Counted from the first letter of the stretch, positions 1-6,929 are shown. The stretch is 24,703 nucleotides of DNA from a virus (IMGVR_UViG_3300011113_000224:1-24703), one strand, 5' to 3'. Notes: generated by a model not told the origin, from the letters alone. Translations and numbers: made by a program.

Positions 1-43
1 TTACGCTGGTTTCTTTTACCCTGTCTTTAAGAACCAGCGGCAT
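1..43 (-). CDS. Partial structural protein, cut by the left edge (N-terminal 14 residues)
   Basis: An ATG at 43-41 is preceded on the minus strand by AGGGG six bases upstream. The frame stays open to the window edge and begins MPLVLKDRVKETSV. From memory, this start resembles the opening of a large virion protein common in environmental tailed phages, where the next residues are usually Thr- and Gly-rich. It is the next gene of the leftward tail module, 12 bases after the stop of the 191-aa gene. Only the first 14 codons are visible, so the function cannot be stated; a tail or fibre-associated structural protein is a guess from position. Confidence 0.6.
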   Translation of the reverse strand, partial: MPLVLKDRVKETSV

Positions 44-55
44 CAGAGGCCCCTA

Positions 56-631
56 TTAAACAGCGTCGAGACTGAACGTGTAGGTTACATTCAACGTATC
101 GCCAGATACCACAGTCCTGTCTCCGGGTGACTGAAAATCAGAAGCCGAGAACAAGATTCCTGCGGTGCCCGTTGCTACACTCGCCAAAAATGCACCAGCC
201 ACAACACCGCCAGCACCAGAAATGCTGAAAGATGCAGGAGATGCGCTGTTGTTAATAACAGAAGGATCAGCCGTGGTGGCAGTACCAAACGTGGCGGTCT
301 TGCGATTTCCGGTGTAGTTGGTGAACTCTGTCCATGCTTTAGATGCAAGCGTATCTGTGGCTGCAATCGTGGTCCCCGATCCCGGCCCAGTAATCAGACC
401 CAGATACCAAACAGTAGTCTGCGTGGCTGCATCCAAATAGGCTGCAACCATATCTTGAAGACCTTGATTAACCACAAGGTTGTTGGACTCTTCAGCCCAT
501 TTAACCTTACCGTCGGCCCCGACACACTCAACACGATAAACACCACCAGCCCGCGCTTTAGCAAAAGGGCGAGTGCCAGCAATCATGCCAGCGGTCACGG
601 TGTCGGTGGATTTTGCCAATTCTTTGGACAT
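56..631 (-). CDS. Hypothetical phage structural protein (tail module)
   Basis: This 191-aa protein starts at an ATG with a good ribosome binding site (AAGGAG, five bases before ATG). The first 30 residues look flexible and basic. The remainder is rich in Thr, Ser, Ala and Gly with alternating hydrophobic residues, as in beta-sandwich virion proteins. The stretch WAEESNNLVVNQGLQDMVAA, followed by WYLGLITG, recurs, as I remember, in uncharacterised proteins next to tail genes of many tailed phages. It has no Cys and no membrane segment. It lies ten bases from the preceding 140-aa gene, probably in the same transcript. A virion surface or tail-associated role is inferred from composition and position only. 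Confidence 0.75.
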   Translation of the reverse strand: MSKELAKSTDTVTAGMIAGTRPFAKARAGGVYRVECVGADGKVKWAEESNNLVVNQGLQDMVAAYLDAATQTTVWYLGLITGPGSGTTIAATDTLASKAWTEFTNYTGNRKTATFGTATTADPSVINNSASPASFSISGAGGVVAGAFLASVATGTAGILFSASDFQSPGDRTVVSGDTLNVTYTFSLDAV

Positions 632-640
632 GATTACTCC

Positions 641-1063
641 TTAAACAAGTCGAATTAAAGCAGAAGTCGCGGTGTTTGCGGGCATCTGCACGGTGAAAGA
701 TGTGGTTGAAGTTTTGTCAGACCCAAAGTCCAACACGCAGACAGCGCCATTGTCACCCGGCGTATAGATCAGCGCACCACGAGCAGTGATGGCCCCCGTC
801 CACGCTGGGGATGAAAAGTTAACATACGTGGTGCTGCCTGTTGATGTGGTTTGACTTGCGATGGTGGCAGTGATTATCTGCCCACCAGCAACATAATTGC
901 CGCCAGTAGCCTCGCCCGTGGTGCTGTACGCCGTAGTTGTTTGATCCAGCGTAGCTGAGTTGGTGTACAGCGCCAAGTAAAACGTGTCCGTGGCGAAGTT
1001 GATCGTGCCGTTGGCAAGACCAGACCGCAGCGTATTGCAGGAATAATTTCCTGTAAGAGCCAT
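641..1063 (-). CDS. Hypothetical beta-rich phage structural protein
   Basis: This 140-aa protein has an N-terminus MALTGNYSC and a long Thr/Ser/Gly-rich body with motifs such as ITARGALIYTPGDNG and VLDFGSDKTSTTSF. That pattern is seen in small virion proteins near tail genes of other phages, and the function is not established. I chose the ATG at 1063 rather than the in-frame GTG one codon earlier because it overlaps the TGA of the upstream adaptor gene by one base (TGATG), a coupling used throughout this operon. There is no signal peptide or membrane helix. It sits between the adaptor and the 191-aa structural protein. Confidence 0.72.
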   Translation of the reverse strand: MALTGNYSCNTLRSGLANGTINFATDTFYLALYTNSATLDQTTTAYSTTGEATGGNYVAGGQIITATIASQTTSTGSTTYVNFSSPAWTGAITARGALIYTPGDNGAVCVLDFGSDKTSTTSFTVQMPANTATSALIRLV

Positions 1064-1785
1064 CACCGGACCCCGTTATTCTGCGGCAAAGGTGCAAGAC
1101 GGTTTTGGCCCGACCTATAAGCATCGGACCTTTCGAGGCCATCACCAAGCCTAGATGCAAGCATGAGCGCTTCTTGATATTTTTGATTGTAGAGCGCCAC
1201 TATGTCTTGCTCCGCTTTCATAAATGTAGCAGCCTCTACCAACGAGCCATAGAGCAACACTGAGTCAAAGTTATCACCCAGCCAAGTGCGGCCATCTGCT
1301 GCCACCGTGATCGACTCAGGGTAATAGAAATAGTGCAGCTCAACGCTATACACCGCATCGGGTGTAGGGCCAAGAATAAATGACAGCTCATCCGAGATTG
1401 TTACTCCGGATACCGTCGGGCCAAACAGCGCGTAGTACTTAGGGATCGCTGTGTCTGTTGGTTGCGGGTATGCCTGCCGGATGAAATTAACATCCTTGTT
1501 GAGCAGGTACTCGTACGCCCCCGTAGCATCAATTACGGCCATTGAATACACAGCCAGAAAATCTCCGGGACAGCTCAAATATTTGTTGTTTGTAGAAGTT
1601 GAGCCCGTGACGTTCTTGCGCAGCGATGGAAACTGCACCGAGTTGAAAATGCGCTGCTCTGCCTGCGTAATGAATGTATTGAGCTGTGTCGTGGGTGACA
1701 CAGAACTTCCATCAGCAAGATACGTAGCCGGAAATTGGTTTTCCGTATACGACTGAATAGACGCAATCAACTCGGCGTAAGTCAT
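1063..1785 (-). CDS. Head-tail adaptor-like protein
   Basis: This 240-aa protein begins MTYAELIASIQSYTENQFPA and continues with a helical segment containing FITQAEQRIFNSVQFPSLRKN (residues about 37-57), then a beta-rich region (YLSCPGDFLAVYSMAV), and ends with a helical tail around SLVEAATFMKAEQDIVALYNQ. This layout matches the phage adaptor family described for SU10-like podoviruses, which joins the portal to the tail nozzle. The family match is from memory. Its ATG overlaps the stop of the preceding small gene as ATGA, and its own stop overlaps the next gene. Its place in the tail module supports a connector role. Confidence 0.72.
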   Translation of the reverse strand: MTYAELIASIQSYTENQFPATYLADGSSVSPTTQLNTFITQAEQRIFNSVQFPSLRKNVTGSTSTNNKYLSCPGDFLAVYSMAVIDATGAYEYLLNKDVNFIRQAYPQPTDTAIPKYYALFGPTVSGVTISDELSFILGPTPDAVYSVELHYFYYPESITVAADGRTWLGDNFDSVLLYGSLVEAATFMKAEQDIVALYNQKYQEALMLASRLGDGLERSDAYRSGQNRLAPLPQNNGVR

Positions 1786-1982
1786 GCCATTGGACCTCTA
1801 GCCATCACGCCTTTAGTGGCGCAGCCGGTGCCACGAATCTTAATGCCGCTGGTTTTCATGGGCGGGTAATCTTGACTGCGTGTGTTGGCCACGTTCACAT
1901 TGGCCTTGCGCATCGTCTCTTTAGCAGACTCTTCGCCCACTACAACAGATGCGACCTTTTTGGGCATTTTGCTTGTAGCCAT
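1782..1982 (-). CDS. Small basic protein with GxATKG motif
   Basis: This 66-aa Lys-rich protein begins MATSKMPKKVASVVVGE and ends with GIKIRGTGCATKGVMARGPM. The open frame extends further upstream, but the ATG at 1982 is preferred: it lies one base after the stop of the preceding gene, and the upstream extension runs antisense-like through that gene. The C-terminal GCATKGVMARG is a variant of the GKT[KR]G motif seen in the proteins at 4630-5013 and 5626-6072. The function is unknown. Similar small proteins occur in uncultured phage genomes, as I recall. The basic charge and late-operon position suggest a virion or DNA-associated protein, which is inference. Confidence 0.68.
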   Translation of the reverse strand: MATSKMPKKVASVVVGEESAKETMRKANVNVANTRSQDYPPMKTSGIKIRGTGCATKGVMARGPMA

Positions 1983-1983
1983 G

Positions 1984-2184
1984 TCAGACCCCTTTTTGCT
2001 TGCGACCGGGCGACTTTTGGTTGGCAATCTTGGCCATGTTACGCCCCATTTTAAGCATGTCGCTGTTGGTCTTGCCACCAGCACGCATTTTGGTCATTGG
2101 CTTGCCGGGGTGCATTGCAGCCTCGTGCTTGTGCACCGCCCGTGCGGCGGTCTTCTTGTCCTGTGCCAAGTCTTTCTTGTCCAT
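1984..2184 (-). CDS. Small basic protein with AGGKT motif
   Basis: This 66-aa protein is strongly basic and begins MDKKDLAQDKKTAARAVHKH, followed by EAAMHPGKPMTKMRAGGKTNSDMLKMGRN. It has a clear ribosome binding site (AAGGAG, six bases before ATG). The conserved-looking KHEAAMHPGKP stretch is familiar from uncharacterised short proteins of environmental tailed phages. The Gly-Gly-Lys-Thr piece (residues about 36-39) matches the short GG[KSMD][VT] motif shared by several neighbours. No enzymatic residues or membrane segment are visible. It lies between the zinc-ribbon protein and the other 66-aa protein and is presumably co-translated with them. Confidence 0.7.
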   Translation of the reverse strand: MDKKDLAQDKKTAARAVHKHEAAMHPGKPMTKMRAGGKTNSDMLKMGRNMAKIANQKSPGRKQKGV

Positions 2185-2194
2185 GATTGACTCC

Positions 2195-2623
2195 TTATGT
2201 CGTTGCTACCGCTACTGTACCAAGGTTCACTGTTAAAACCAAGTTGTTTGGCGTCAATGCCGCGTCAAAAAAGCTTGAGCCGCCAACTGGATTCCAACCC
2301 CACTGAAAAATCCTGCTACCCCCAGTGGCTGTACCGTCTTCATCCGGGTCTGTGCCACTCGTGTTTGATATCTGCAAGCCGCTGTTACCACCCAACCTGT
2401 ACGTGATGTCTGGCCGAGGGTTGCGCACCGCCTGCGGGTCTTCCACCGGGTACATGCCAAGCTGAAGCTGTGGATGGTCGGGATCCCAGCACGCCGGGCA
2501 GACCAGCATGTTCACGTTCTTGGTCTTGAGCGTGTAGGTCTTGAGTTCCTTGAGCTTGTAGCGAAAGTTGCAGCGGTCACACTGCGCAATCGCATACTTG
2601 CCGGATGAAAAACGATTGGGCAT
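2195..2623 (-). CDS. Zinc-ribbon phage protein
   Basis: This 142-aa protein starts at the ATG at 2623, which overlaps the TAA of the gp4-like gene by one base (TAATG); the longer open frame to 2707 lies inside that gene and is ignored. Residues 15-45 hold two Cys pairs, QCDRC and VCPAC, in a zinc-ribbon arrangement. WDPDHPQLQLGMYPVEDPQA follows directly and is a recurrent pattern, to my memory, in short phage proteins beside tail accessory genes. The C-terminal half is Gly/Thr-rich and probably beta-structured. The zinc site is seen; a structural or nucleic-acid-binding role is inferred. Its position suggests a virion or assembly protein. Confidence 0.72.
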   Translation of the reverse strand: MPNRFSSGKYAIAQCDRCNFRYKLKELKTYTLKTKNVNMLVCPACWDPDHPQLQLGMYPVEDPQAVRNPRPDITYRLGGNSGLQISNTSGTDPDEDGTATGGSRIFQWGWNPVGGSSFFDAALTPNNLVLTVNLGTVAVATT

Positions 2624-3567
2624 TAAAACGCCCCAGCAATGTACTGCCTGCGCGGCACAAACCGCACCGCTGCCTTCTCGTGGTCTTCCTGCGACGCCAA
2701 GTCCCAAGCCTCGTCGTACTGCTGTTTCAGGATGGGCAACCGCTCCATCGCCCCCGGCACCTTGAGCGCCATGTAGTACGACAGCCCAGCAGTCATGCAG
2801 GGAATGAACCGGAAGGGCACGTCCATGACGTTGACACCACCACCGGCATCTTGCACCCGACGCATCCGCCAGTACACAAACTGGTACGTGGGGTTGCCCA
2901 CAGTGCCCTGATCCGGCGTTGGCCAGACGGTAATACGTGGGACGTTGTTGACGTAGACGGCAGTGCCGACAGAGGGGGTTGTTTGCGTTGTGCCGTTTTG
3001 TGCCCGGAACACCCCACCAAGCTGCGTGCCGTTGTTGATCCAGCCGTAGTAGATCGTCTCGGTGCCGATGTTGAGATAGCCCAGCGTTGGCAGGTTCGCG
3101 GTGGACGACAGCGTCAAGGTCTGCGCCCCAGTGTCCGCACTTTGATAGGTGTAGCCTGTGGGAGACACTTGTCCGTCTAAACGCTGCACCCAGACTTGGA
3201 TTGGGCGAGCTTGTGTCAGTTTGTTGGGGATCGTTGCGTAGGTAGAAACACTAATACGCGTGATGGTCAGGTCAGCTTGATTGGACTGCTGGTTGGGCTG
3301 GGTGCGAATCACATGATCCAGCAAATCTACCGTGTCGTTGGGCAGCGTGTAGGTGTTGAGCCCCTGAATGAGCGGGATGGTGCCCTGCTCAAACGTCCAC
3401 ATGTTGATGCCACGGTTGGCCCAGTCAGCAAACATCAGGTTCAGGGAACGACGCGCCGTCTTGAGGTCGTAGCCCGTCCGCATCTCTGAGCCCACGCGCT
3501 CAAACGCCTCCTCGACGATCTCAGTCAGATCGAGGTTGAAACCTGCGGAACCGGATGTGGTTGCCAT
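2623..3567 (-). CDS. P22 gp4-like tail accessory / head-completion protein
   Basis: This 314-aa protein has a helical N-terminus (FNLDLTEIVEEAFERVGSEM, then TARRSLNLMFADWANRGINMW) followed by the TYTLPNDTVDLLDHVIR segment. This is the signature of gp4-type proteins that join the portal to the tail hub in short-tailed phages. The family's usual WPTPD segment is at about residues 215-219. Residues about 135-208 appear to be an insertion, a Thr/Gly-rich beta-like module (TLTLSSTANLPTLGYLNIGT, with YYGW and FRAQNGTT) between the IQVWVQRLDG strand and the VPRITVWP strand. The C-terminus is helical (YDEAWDLASQEDHEKAA). It starts two bases after the Gln-rich gene and is coupled to the zinc-ribbon gene. 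Confidence 0.8.
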   Translation of the reverse strand: MATTSGSAGFNLDLTEIVEEAFERVGSEMRTGYDLKTARRSLNLMFADWANRGINMWTFEQGTIPLIQGLNTYTLPNDTVDLLDHVIRTQPNQQSNQADLTITRISVSTYATIPNKLTQARPIQVWVQRLDGQVSPTGYTYQSADTGAQTLTLSSTANLPTLGYLNIGTETIYYGWINNGTQLGGVFRAQNGTTQTTPSVGTAVYVNNVPRITVWPTPDQGTVGNPTYQFVYWRMRRVQDAGGGVNVMDVPFRFIPCMTAGLSYYMALKVPGAMERLPILKQQYDEAWDLASQEDHEKAAVRFVPRRQYIAGAF

Positions 3568-3569
3568 AG

Positions 3570-4400
3570 TTAGACCTTACCGCCTTTTTTCATGAAGTAT
3601 GTGGGAAGTTCTGAAGCAAACCCACGGGCGTACGGCATATCCATTGACATGTTTGGATTACGCCTTTGAATTTGCTTCTCACGGCGGTCAAAGTCAGCGC
3701 GGGACATGGTTGGCTGTTTAACTTCTTGCGATGCAGAGGCGAGCGCCCTATTGTTGTTGTCAACATATTGCTCGTACGACCCTTGCTGCGGCATTGCCAT
3801 ACCACCCCTGCCGCCCAGCAAACCCATCAATCCCATTGGCTGCTGAAACTGCCCACGGCGAAACGGTGATGGCTGCTGGTAACGCTGCAGCTGTGCCTGC
3901 TGCATTTGTTGCTGTTGATACCGCTGCTGAAACGGGGCCATTTTCCCCTGCAACTCTTGCAACTGCTGATACATCGGCGCTTTACGCATGTACTCATCCA
4001 TCTGCCGCTGTAAATCCTGAGCCTGCGTCTGATACCCTTGATACTCCGGGTCTTGCATGAACGACGGCTGTTGCGGCTGGAAGGGGTTCTGCATTAACTG
4101 GTTAATAGCCTGACCAAACTGATTACCAAAACGCGGCAGACCTTGAGGTTGGTATTGCGGCTCGGGACGATACCGCATGTCAGACATCATCATTTCAGGC
4201 TGTTGCTGTGGGCGGTACTGCATGTCGCCAAAGTGTGACACCGTTGGGTACTCCTCGGCCACCATCGAGGAAGCGGGCTGTTGCTGCGGTGCGGCAAAAT
4301 TGGGCATCTGCGTCTGCTCGCCACTCATCCCACCGCCCGTATTCAACGGCGATGAGCCACCACCCATCGGTGTCTGCGATTGTCCTGTGCCACCAGCCAT
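3570..4400 (-). CDS. Gln/Met/Pro-rich protein with C-terminal KKGGKV
   Basis: This 276-aa protein is dominated by Gln, Pro, Met and Tyr, with repeated MQYRPQQQPE / MRYRPEPQYQPQ units around residues 60-85 and Gln runs near 165-175. The C-terminal 60 residues are more ordered and basic (MSRADFDRREKQIQRRNPNM) and end in YFMKKGGKV, the Gly-Gly motif seen in neighbouring small proteins. It has no Cys and no membrane helix. Low complexity makes homology unreliable, and I do not recognise a family. Its place among virion genes suggests an internal or tail-associated structural protein. The ATG overlaps the TAA of the 77-aa gene by one base. Confidence 0.72.
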   Translation of the reverse strand: MAGGTGQSQTPMGGGSSPLNTGGGMSGEQTQMPNFAAPQQQPASSMVAEEYPTVSHFGDMQYRPQQQPEMMMSDMRYRPEPQYQPQGLPRFGNQFGQAINQLMQNPFQPQQPSFMQDPEYQGYQTQAQDLQRQMDEYMRKAPMYQQLQELQGKMAPFQQRYQQQQMQQAQLQRYQQPSPFRRGQFQQPMGLMGLLGGRGGMAMPQQGSYEQYVDNNNRALASASQEVKQPTMSRADFDRREKQIQRRNPNMSMDMPYARGFASELPTYFMKKGGKV

Positions 4401-4633
4401 TATCTGTACCCCGCCGTCTTCTTCGCTATGCCTTTGGGCTGCGCAACAAACTGCTTGCCTTTAGCTTTACCAGCCCGTTTGGCGCGGGTCGTTGCCGCAT
4501 ACTCAGCAGGGCTGAGCGCCTTGATGGCCTTCTCAGGCAGATACCGCTCCCCCGTCTTGCTTGACGGCTTGCCAGACTTGGTACGCCATTTCTGGTCACC
4601 CCAGTCCTTGAGCGATTGCTGCGGGTCTTTCAT
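4400..4633 (-). CDS. Small basic conserved phage protein
   Basis: This 77-aa, highly basic protein begins MKDPQQSLKDWGDQKWRTKS, and its middle reads GKPSSKTGERYLPEKAIKAL. It ends KGIAKKTAGYR. The TGERYLPEKAIKALSPAEYA block is, to my memory, conserved in proteins of marine phages and some large algal viruses and listed as a domain of unknown function; I could not check the identifier. No enzymatic motif is visible. The ATG overlaps the stop of the 127-aa gene as ATGA. High Lys/Arg content fits nucleic-acid contact or packaging in the virion, but that is inference. Confidence 0.72.
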   Translation of the reverse strand: MKDPQQSLKDWGDQKWRTKSGKPSSKTGERYLPEKAIKALSPAEYAATTRAKRAGKAKGKQFVAQPKGIAKKTAGYR

Positions 4634-5013
4634 CTCATTCGACCACGAGTTTTGCCGCGCTGGGCAATGCCGTCAGCACGTTTGGAGGCTGAACCAACCA
4701 TGCCGCCTTTTTTCTTGGTCTCAGTTTTGTACTCGCCGTCAACTTTTTTAAGTTCCGGGCCAATGGGACGCCCATCCGGACCAATCCGACGCCCAGCGCC
4801 TTCCTTGTCCTGAATCATCGTTGCTGTGCCGCTGGAAAGACTCTTTTTCCACGAATCTGCCAACTCACGGTCAGCTTTACTGGCGGATTTAGACAGGCGT
4901 TCAACTCCTGCCTGTTTGTGCGCTTCGTTGAGTTTCTTCAACTCAAGCGCCAACTTAGCTATGTCGGCTTCTCTGCTCTGCTGAGTTGGCTTTTGTGCTG
5001 CACTATCAGTCAC
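4630..5013 (-). CDS. Small protein with KKGGMV and GIAQRGKTRG motifs
   Basis: This 127-aa protein has a charged helical N-terminus (about residues 10-55, with ADIAKLALELKKLNEAHKQA likely coiled coil), a Gly-rich centre (GRRIGPDGRPIGPE) and a basic C-terminus. The last 28 residues carry KKKGGMV, then GIAQRGKTRGRMR. Both motifs recur in neighbours: KGG in at least six proteins, and GxAx[KR]GKT[KR]G also in the protein at 5626-6072. The function is unknown. The start overlaps the end of the preceding 91-aa gene by eight bases, and the stop overlaps the next ATG as ATGA, so it is translated within the same tightly coupled block. Confidence 0.72.
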   Translation of the reverse strand: MTDSAAQKPTQQSREADIAKLALELKKLNEAHKQAGVERLSKSASKADRELADSWKKSLSSGTATMIQDKEGAGRRIGPDGRPIGPELKKVDGEYKTETKKKGGMVGSASKRADGIAQRGKTRGRMR

Positions 5014-5281
5014 GATAACCTCCGCCTGCTGCTTTGTATTTCTTGGCCACGAGCTGTGCCTTGCGGGCGCTCCACTGGCCTGCTCCAGTTCCGTGCGTTG
5101 CTGCCGCCTTGACTTGGCTCACAATGCGTTTTCTAAGTCCGGGCTTGGTGTAATTGCCTGCCGCGTTTACCTTGCCGCCTTCAGCGTACTGCGTGAAGTC
5201 GGTGTCGTCCCGACGGGGCTTCTTAACCCCGCCGGGCATTTTGGACGGGAGGATCGCCCCCATACCACGACTCGGTCTCAT
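5006..5281 (-). CDS. Small basic protein, GQWSARKAQLVAKKY family
   Basis: This 91-aa protein starts at the ATG at 5281, which overlaps the TGA of the upstream gene (ATGA); the frame is open further upstream, but this start carries AAGGTG about seven bases before it and avoids a long overlap. The N-terminal half is basic with QYAEGGKVNAAGNYTKPGLR. The C-terminus reads AGQWSARKAQLVAKKYKAAG and ends GGGYRD. That C-terminal block is familiar from short proteins of many phages and algal viruses, with no known function. The AEGGKV piece is the shared Gly-Gly motif of this gene cluster. No catalytic residues are recognised. Confidence 0.72.
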   Translation of the reverse strand: MRPSRGMGAILPSKMPGGVKKPRRDDTDFTQYAEGGKVNAAGNYTKPGLRKRIVSQVKAAATHGTGAGQWSARKAQLVAKKYKAAGGGYRD

Positions 5282-5613
5282 CAATACACCTTTGCCTTTC
5301 GCGCACCACGGGCCTTGCCCCACCCTTTAACAGAGCCGCCTTTTTTAAACGGTTCTCGGTTGTCTCGAAACTCATGCGGGATGAATACTCTTGACTTAAC
5401 CTCGGGCTCCACTGTTTGTGTCTTTGGCAGCGCTGGTGCAGGCGCACGCAATCGCGCCAGCCTTTCTTGCAGCTCAGCCTTGTCCCGTGCCGCATCTTCG
5501 GGGTTTACATCAGTTGGACTAACCCCCTCACCAACCGGCAATTTTGAGAGCGCATACATCGCGCCCAAGCCGCCAAGCAGCTTGGAATAGTTTCTCGTTG
5601 ATTTACGGGACAT
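5281..5613 (-). CDS. Small protein with C-terminal KKGGSVKGWGKARG motif
   Basis: This 110-aa protein begins MSRKSTRNYSKLLGGLGAMY, has a charged helix around residues 40-56 (AARDKAELQERLARLRAP), a Pro-rich linker, then ends with FKKGGSVKGWGKARGARKAK. A ribosome binding site (AGGGG) lies about seven bases before the ATG. The C-terminal Gly/Lys/Arg segment is the shared motif of this cluster in its most extended form. The hydrophobic stretch LLGGLGAMYALSKL near the N-terminus could be a short amphipathic or membrane-contacting helix, but it is too short for a confident membrane call. The function is unknown. It follows the 148-aa gene by 12 bases. Confidence 0.7.
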   Translation of the reverse strand: MSRKSTRNYSKLLGGLGAMYALSKLPVGEGVSPTDVNPEDAARDKAELQERLARLRAPAPALPKTQTVEPEVKSRVFIPHEFRDNREPFKKGGSVKGWGKARGARKAKVY

Positions 5614-5625
5614 GCTTGTCCCCTA

Positions 5626-6072
5626 TTAGCAGGTTCTGCCGCCGCTCTTCATGCCAAGCGGTTTGCTGCCGGACATCTTGACCATCGTGCCTTTGGTCTT
5701 GCCCTTGGTAGCCATGCCGTCGCGGCTAGGAGCCGCCGTTTTGACAGCGCCCATCTTGGCCTTGGTGATACCACCGTTGGCCATCTTCTTAGCCGGTGCG
5801 CCTTTTTTCTTGGCCATCATTGCCATAAAGCCTGCGTTCATTTTGGAAGCCATAGTGTCACCACCTTTTGAAAAAACTTCTTGCTTGCCTTGATTGGTCT
5901 TGGGCCGGTTGATTGCTTGCGCATCCGCCCGACCCTTACCAAACTTCCTGCCCCGGTCAGCAGAAACAAAGTCCTGCCCTACACTCTGCGGGACGCCAGC
6001 CTTCTTGGCAAATGCGGGGTTGTTAGCCACCGCCGCCATGAAGTTGTGTTGTTTTTTACTCGTGCTCGGCAC
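5626..6072 (-). CDS. Small basic protein, possible fusion of two short phage proteins
   Basis: I place the start at GTG 6072, not the ATG at 6129, because AGGA lies nine bases upstream and the resulting N-terminus (M)PSTSKKQHNFMAAVANNPAF matches a recurrent phage protein beginning MPSxSKxQ. This gives 148 aa. The first half includes AGVPQSVGQDFVSADRG. After FSKGGDT comes an in-frame ATG at 5853 with AAGGTGG upstream, beginning MASKMNAGFMAMMAKKKG. The second half carries ANGGITK, GMATKGKTKGTMVKM and ends KSGGRTC. The two halves look like two separate small proteins joined or translated from nested starts. It is extremely Lys/Met/Gly-rich. The function is unknown. It overlaps the holin-like gene by 17 bases. 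Confidence 0.7.
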   Translation of the reverse strand: MPSTSKKQHNFMAAVANNPAFAKKAGVPQSVGQDFVSADRGRKFGKGRADAQAINRPKTNQGKQEVFSKGGDTMASKMNAGFMAMMAKKKGAPAKKMANGGITKAKMGAVKTAAPSRDGMATKGKTKGTMVKMSGSKPLGMKSGGRTC

Positions 6073-6259
6073 TTTGTTTTTTCCTGCGAACCAAGTTCGA
6101 GAAAGGTTTGCCCGAGACCATTTCTGCAATCCGCATCAAAGTCCAGATGGCCCCGATTAAACCGAAAACAGGGGTCAACAACTGCAAAAACGCCCCGATA
6201 GCCGCTATGGCAGAAGCGAAATCCAGCACATTTTTAACTGTTTCGTGGTTTTGGCTCAT
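6056..6259 (-). CDS. Putative holin / small membrane protein
   Basis: This 67-aa protein has one long hydrophobic region, about residues 11-48 (VLDFASAIAAIGAFLQLLTP, then VFGLIGAIWTLMRIAEM), long enough for one or two membrane passes with a Pro near the middle. It is followed by a basic tail (SNLVRRKKQSAEHE) that would face the cytoplasm. Size, charge distribution and place among late genes fit a holin, which opens the inner membrane for lysis. No endolysin gene is visible next to it, so the call rests on topology only. The ATG overlaps the stop of the endonuclease VII-like gene as ATGA. It could instead be another phage membrane protein. Confidence 0.5.
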   Translation of the reverse strand: MSQNHETVKNVLDFASAIAAIGAFLQLLTPVFGLIGAIWTLMRIAEMVSGKPFSNLVRRKKQSAEHE

Positions 6260-6681
6260 GTCAGCAGTTCCACGCTCTCATGTTTTTCACGGTACCTGTC
6301 CCAGTTTGGATGATCCGCAGTTGCATATAAATACTGCGCAGCAAATTCAAGTAATGTTGGGTTATCTCGGAAGTGCCCCAAACCCCGGTTGCAATGGTTG
6401 CACAACATGCCACGAACTTTACCCGTTACATGATCATGATCCACAACAAGTGTTTCTGCCGCACCACAAATAACGCACTCATGTGTAGTCGCTTTTATGT
6501 GTGCAAGCTGCTCATCAGAAATAACGTCACGAAACTTTCCACGGCAATTTGCGTTGCGGTATTCAGAACGACAAGCGCGGCACCAACTGTCTAACCCATT
6601 CCGCTTTTTGTTATGCGGGGGGAAAAACTCTGCCGTACCGGGTTTTCCGGCTTTGCAACGTGTGCAGGTTAACAGTTCCAT
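6256..6681 (-). CDS. Recombination endonuclease VII-like (HNH/treble-clef) nuclease
   Basis: This 141-aa protein has two Cys-pair modules. The first, residues 6-37, has CTRC and CRAC around KAGKPGTAEFFPP. The second has CVIC at 69-72 and CNHC at 94-97, flanking the catalytic-type LVVDHDHVTGKVRGMLC (Asp81, His82, Asp83, His84). This second part matches the endonuclease VII family, whose T4 member (gp49) resolves branched DNA before packaging. T4 gp49 is about 157 aa, similar in size. The likely role is trimming junctions in replicated DNA so the terminase can package it. It overlaps the 86-aa gene by 13 bases. A homing HNH role is less likely given its coupled place in the late operon. Confidence 0.85.
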   Translation of the reverse strand: MELLTCTRCKAGKPGTAEFFPPHNKKRNGLDSWCRACRSEYRNANCRGKFRDVISDEQLAHIKATTHECVICGAAETLVVDHDHVTGKVRGMLCNHCNRGLGHFRDNPTLLEFAAQYLYATADHPNWDRYREKHESVELLT

Positions 6682-6929
6682 GCTTTAAGCGACAACGCCT
6701 TGCGGGTCGGTCGTCCTTTTTCGTCCTTCATCGGACCCGGCATTCCAGACATTCTGGCACAGAAGGACGCACGGCGACCTTTGTCTTTCTCTGTTTTTGG
6801 GTTCGGCGCTGGTGGCTTGAGTCCCGGCTTGCCGGGATTGGCTTTGTTGTAGGACGCCCGCCCCTTGGCGTTCAAGCCACCCTTGGGGTTCTTGCCTTCT
6901 TTGCGTTGCCATGCTGGTGTCTTAGCCAT
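6669..6929 (-). CDS. Conserved small basic phage protein (unknown function)
   Basis: This 86-aa protein begins MAKTPAWQRKEGKNPKGGLN, continues AKGRASYNKANPG, then PGLKPPAPNP, and has SFCARMSGMPGP and the C-terminal KALSLKAWNC. The pattern WQRxEGKNPxGGLNxxGRxSYN with a later SFCARMxGM and a final xWNC is one I know as a widespread, highly conserved uncharacterised phage protein; I believe Pfam lists it as DUF6321, unverified. The two conserved Cys could be functional. It is strongly basic. It overlaps the 93-aa gene by eight bases and the nuclease gene by 13, so translation is probably coupled. The role is unknown; a virion or DNA-associated protein is plausible. Confidence 0.82.
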   Translation of the reverse strand: MAKTPAWQRKEGKNPKGGLNAKGRASYNKANPGKPGLKPPAPNPKTEKDKGRRASFCARMSGMPGPMKDEKGRPTRKALSLKAWNC

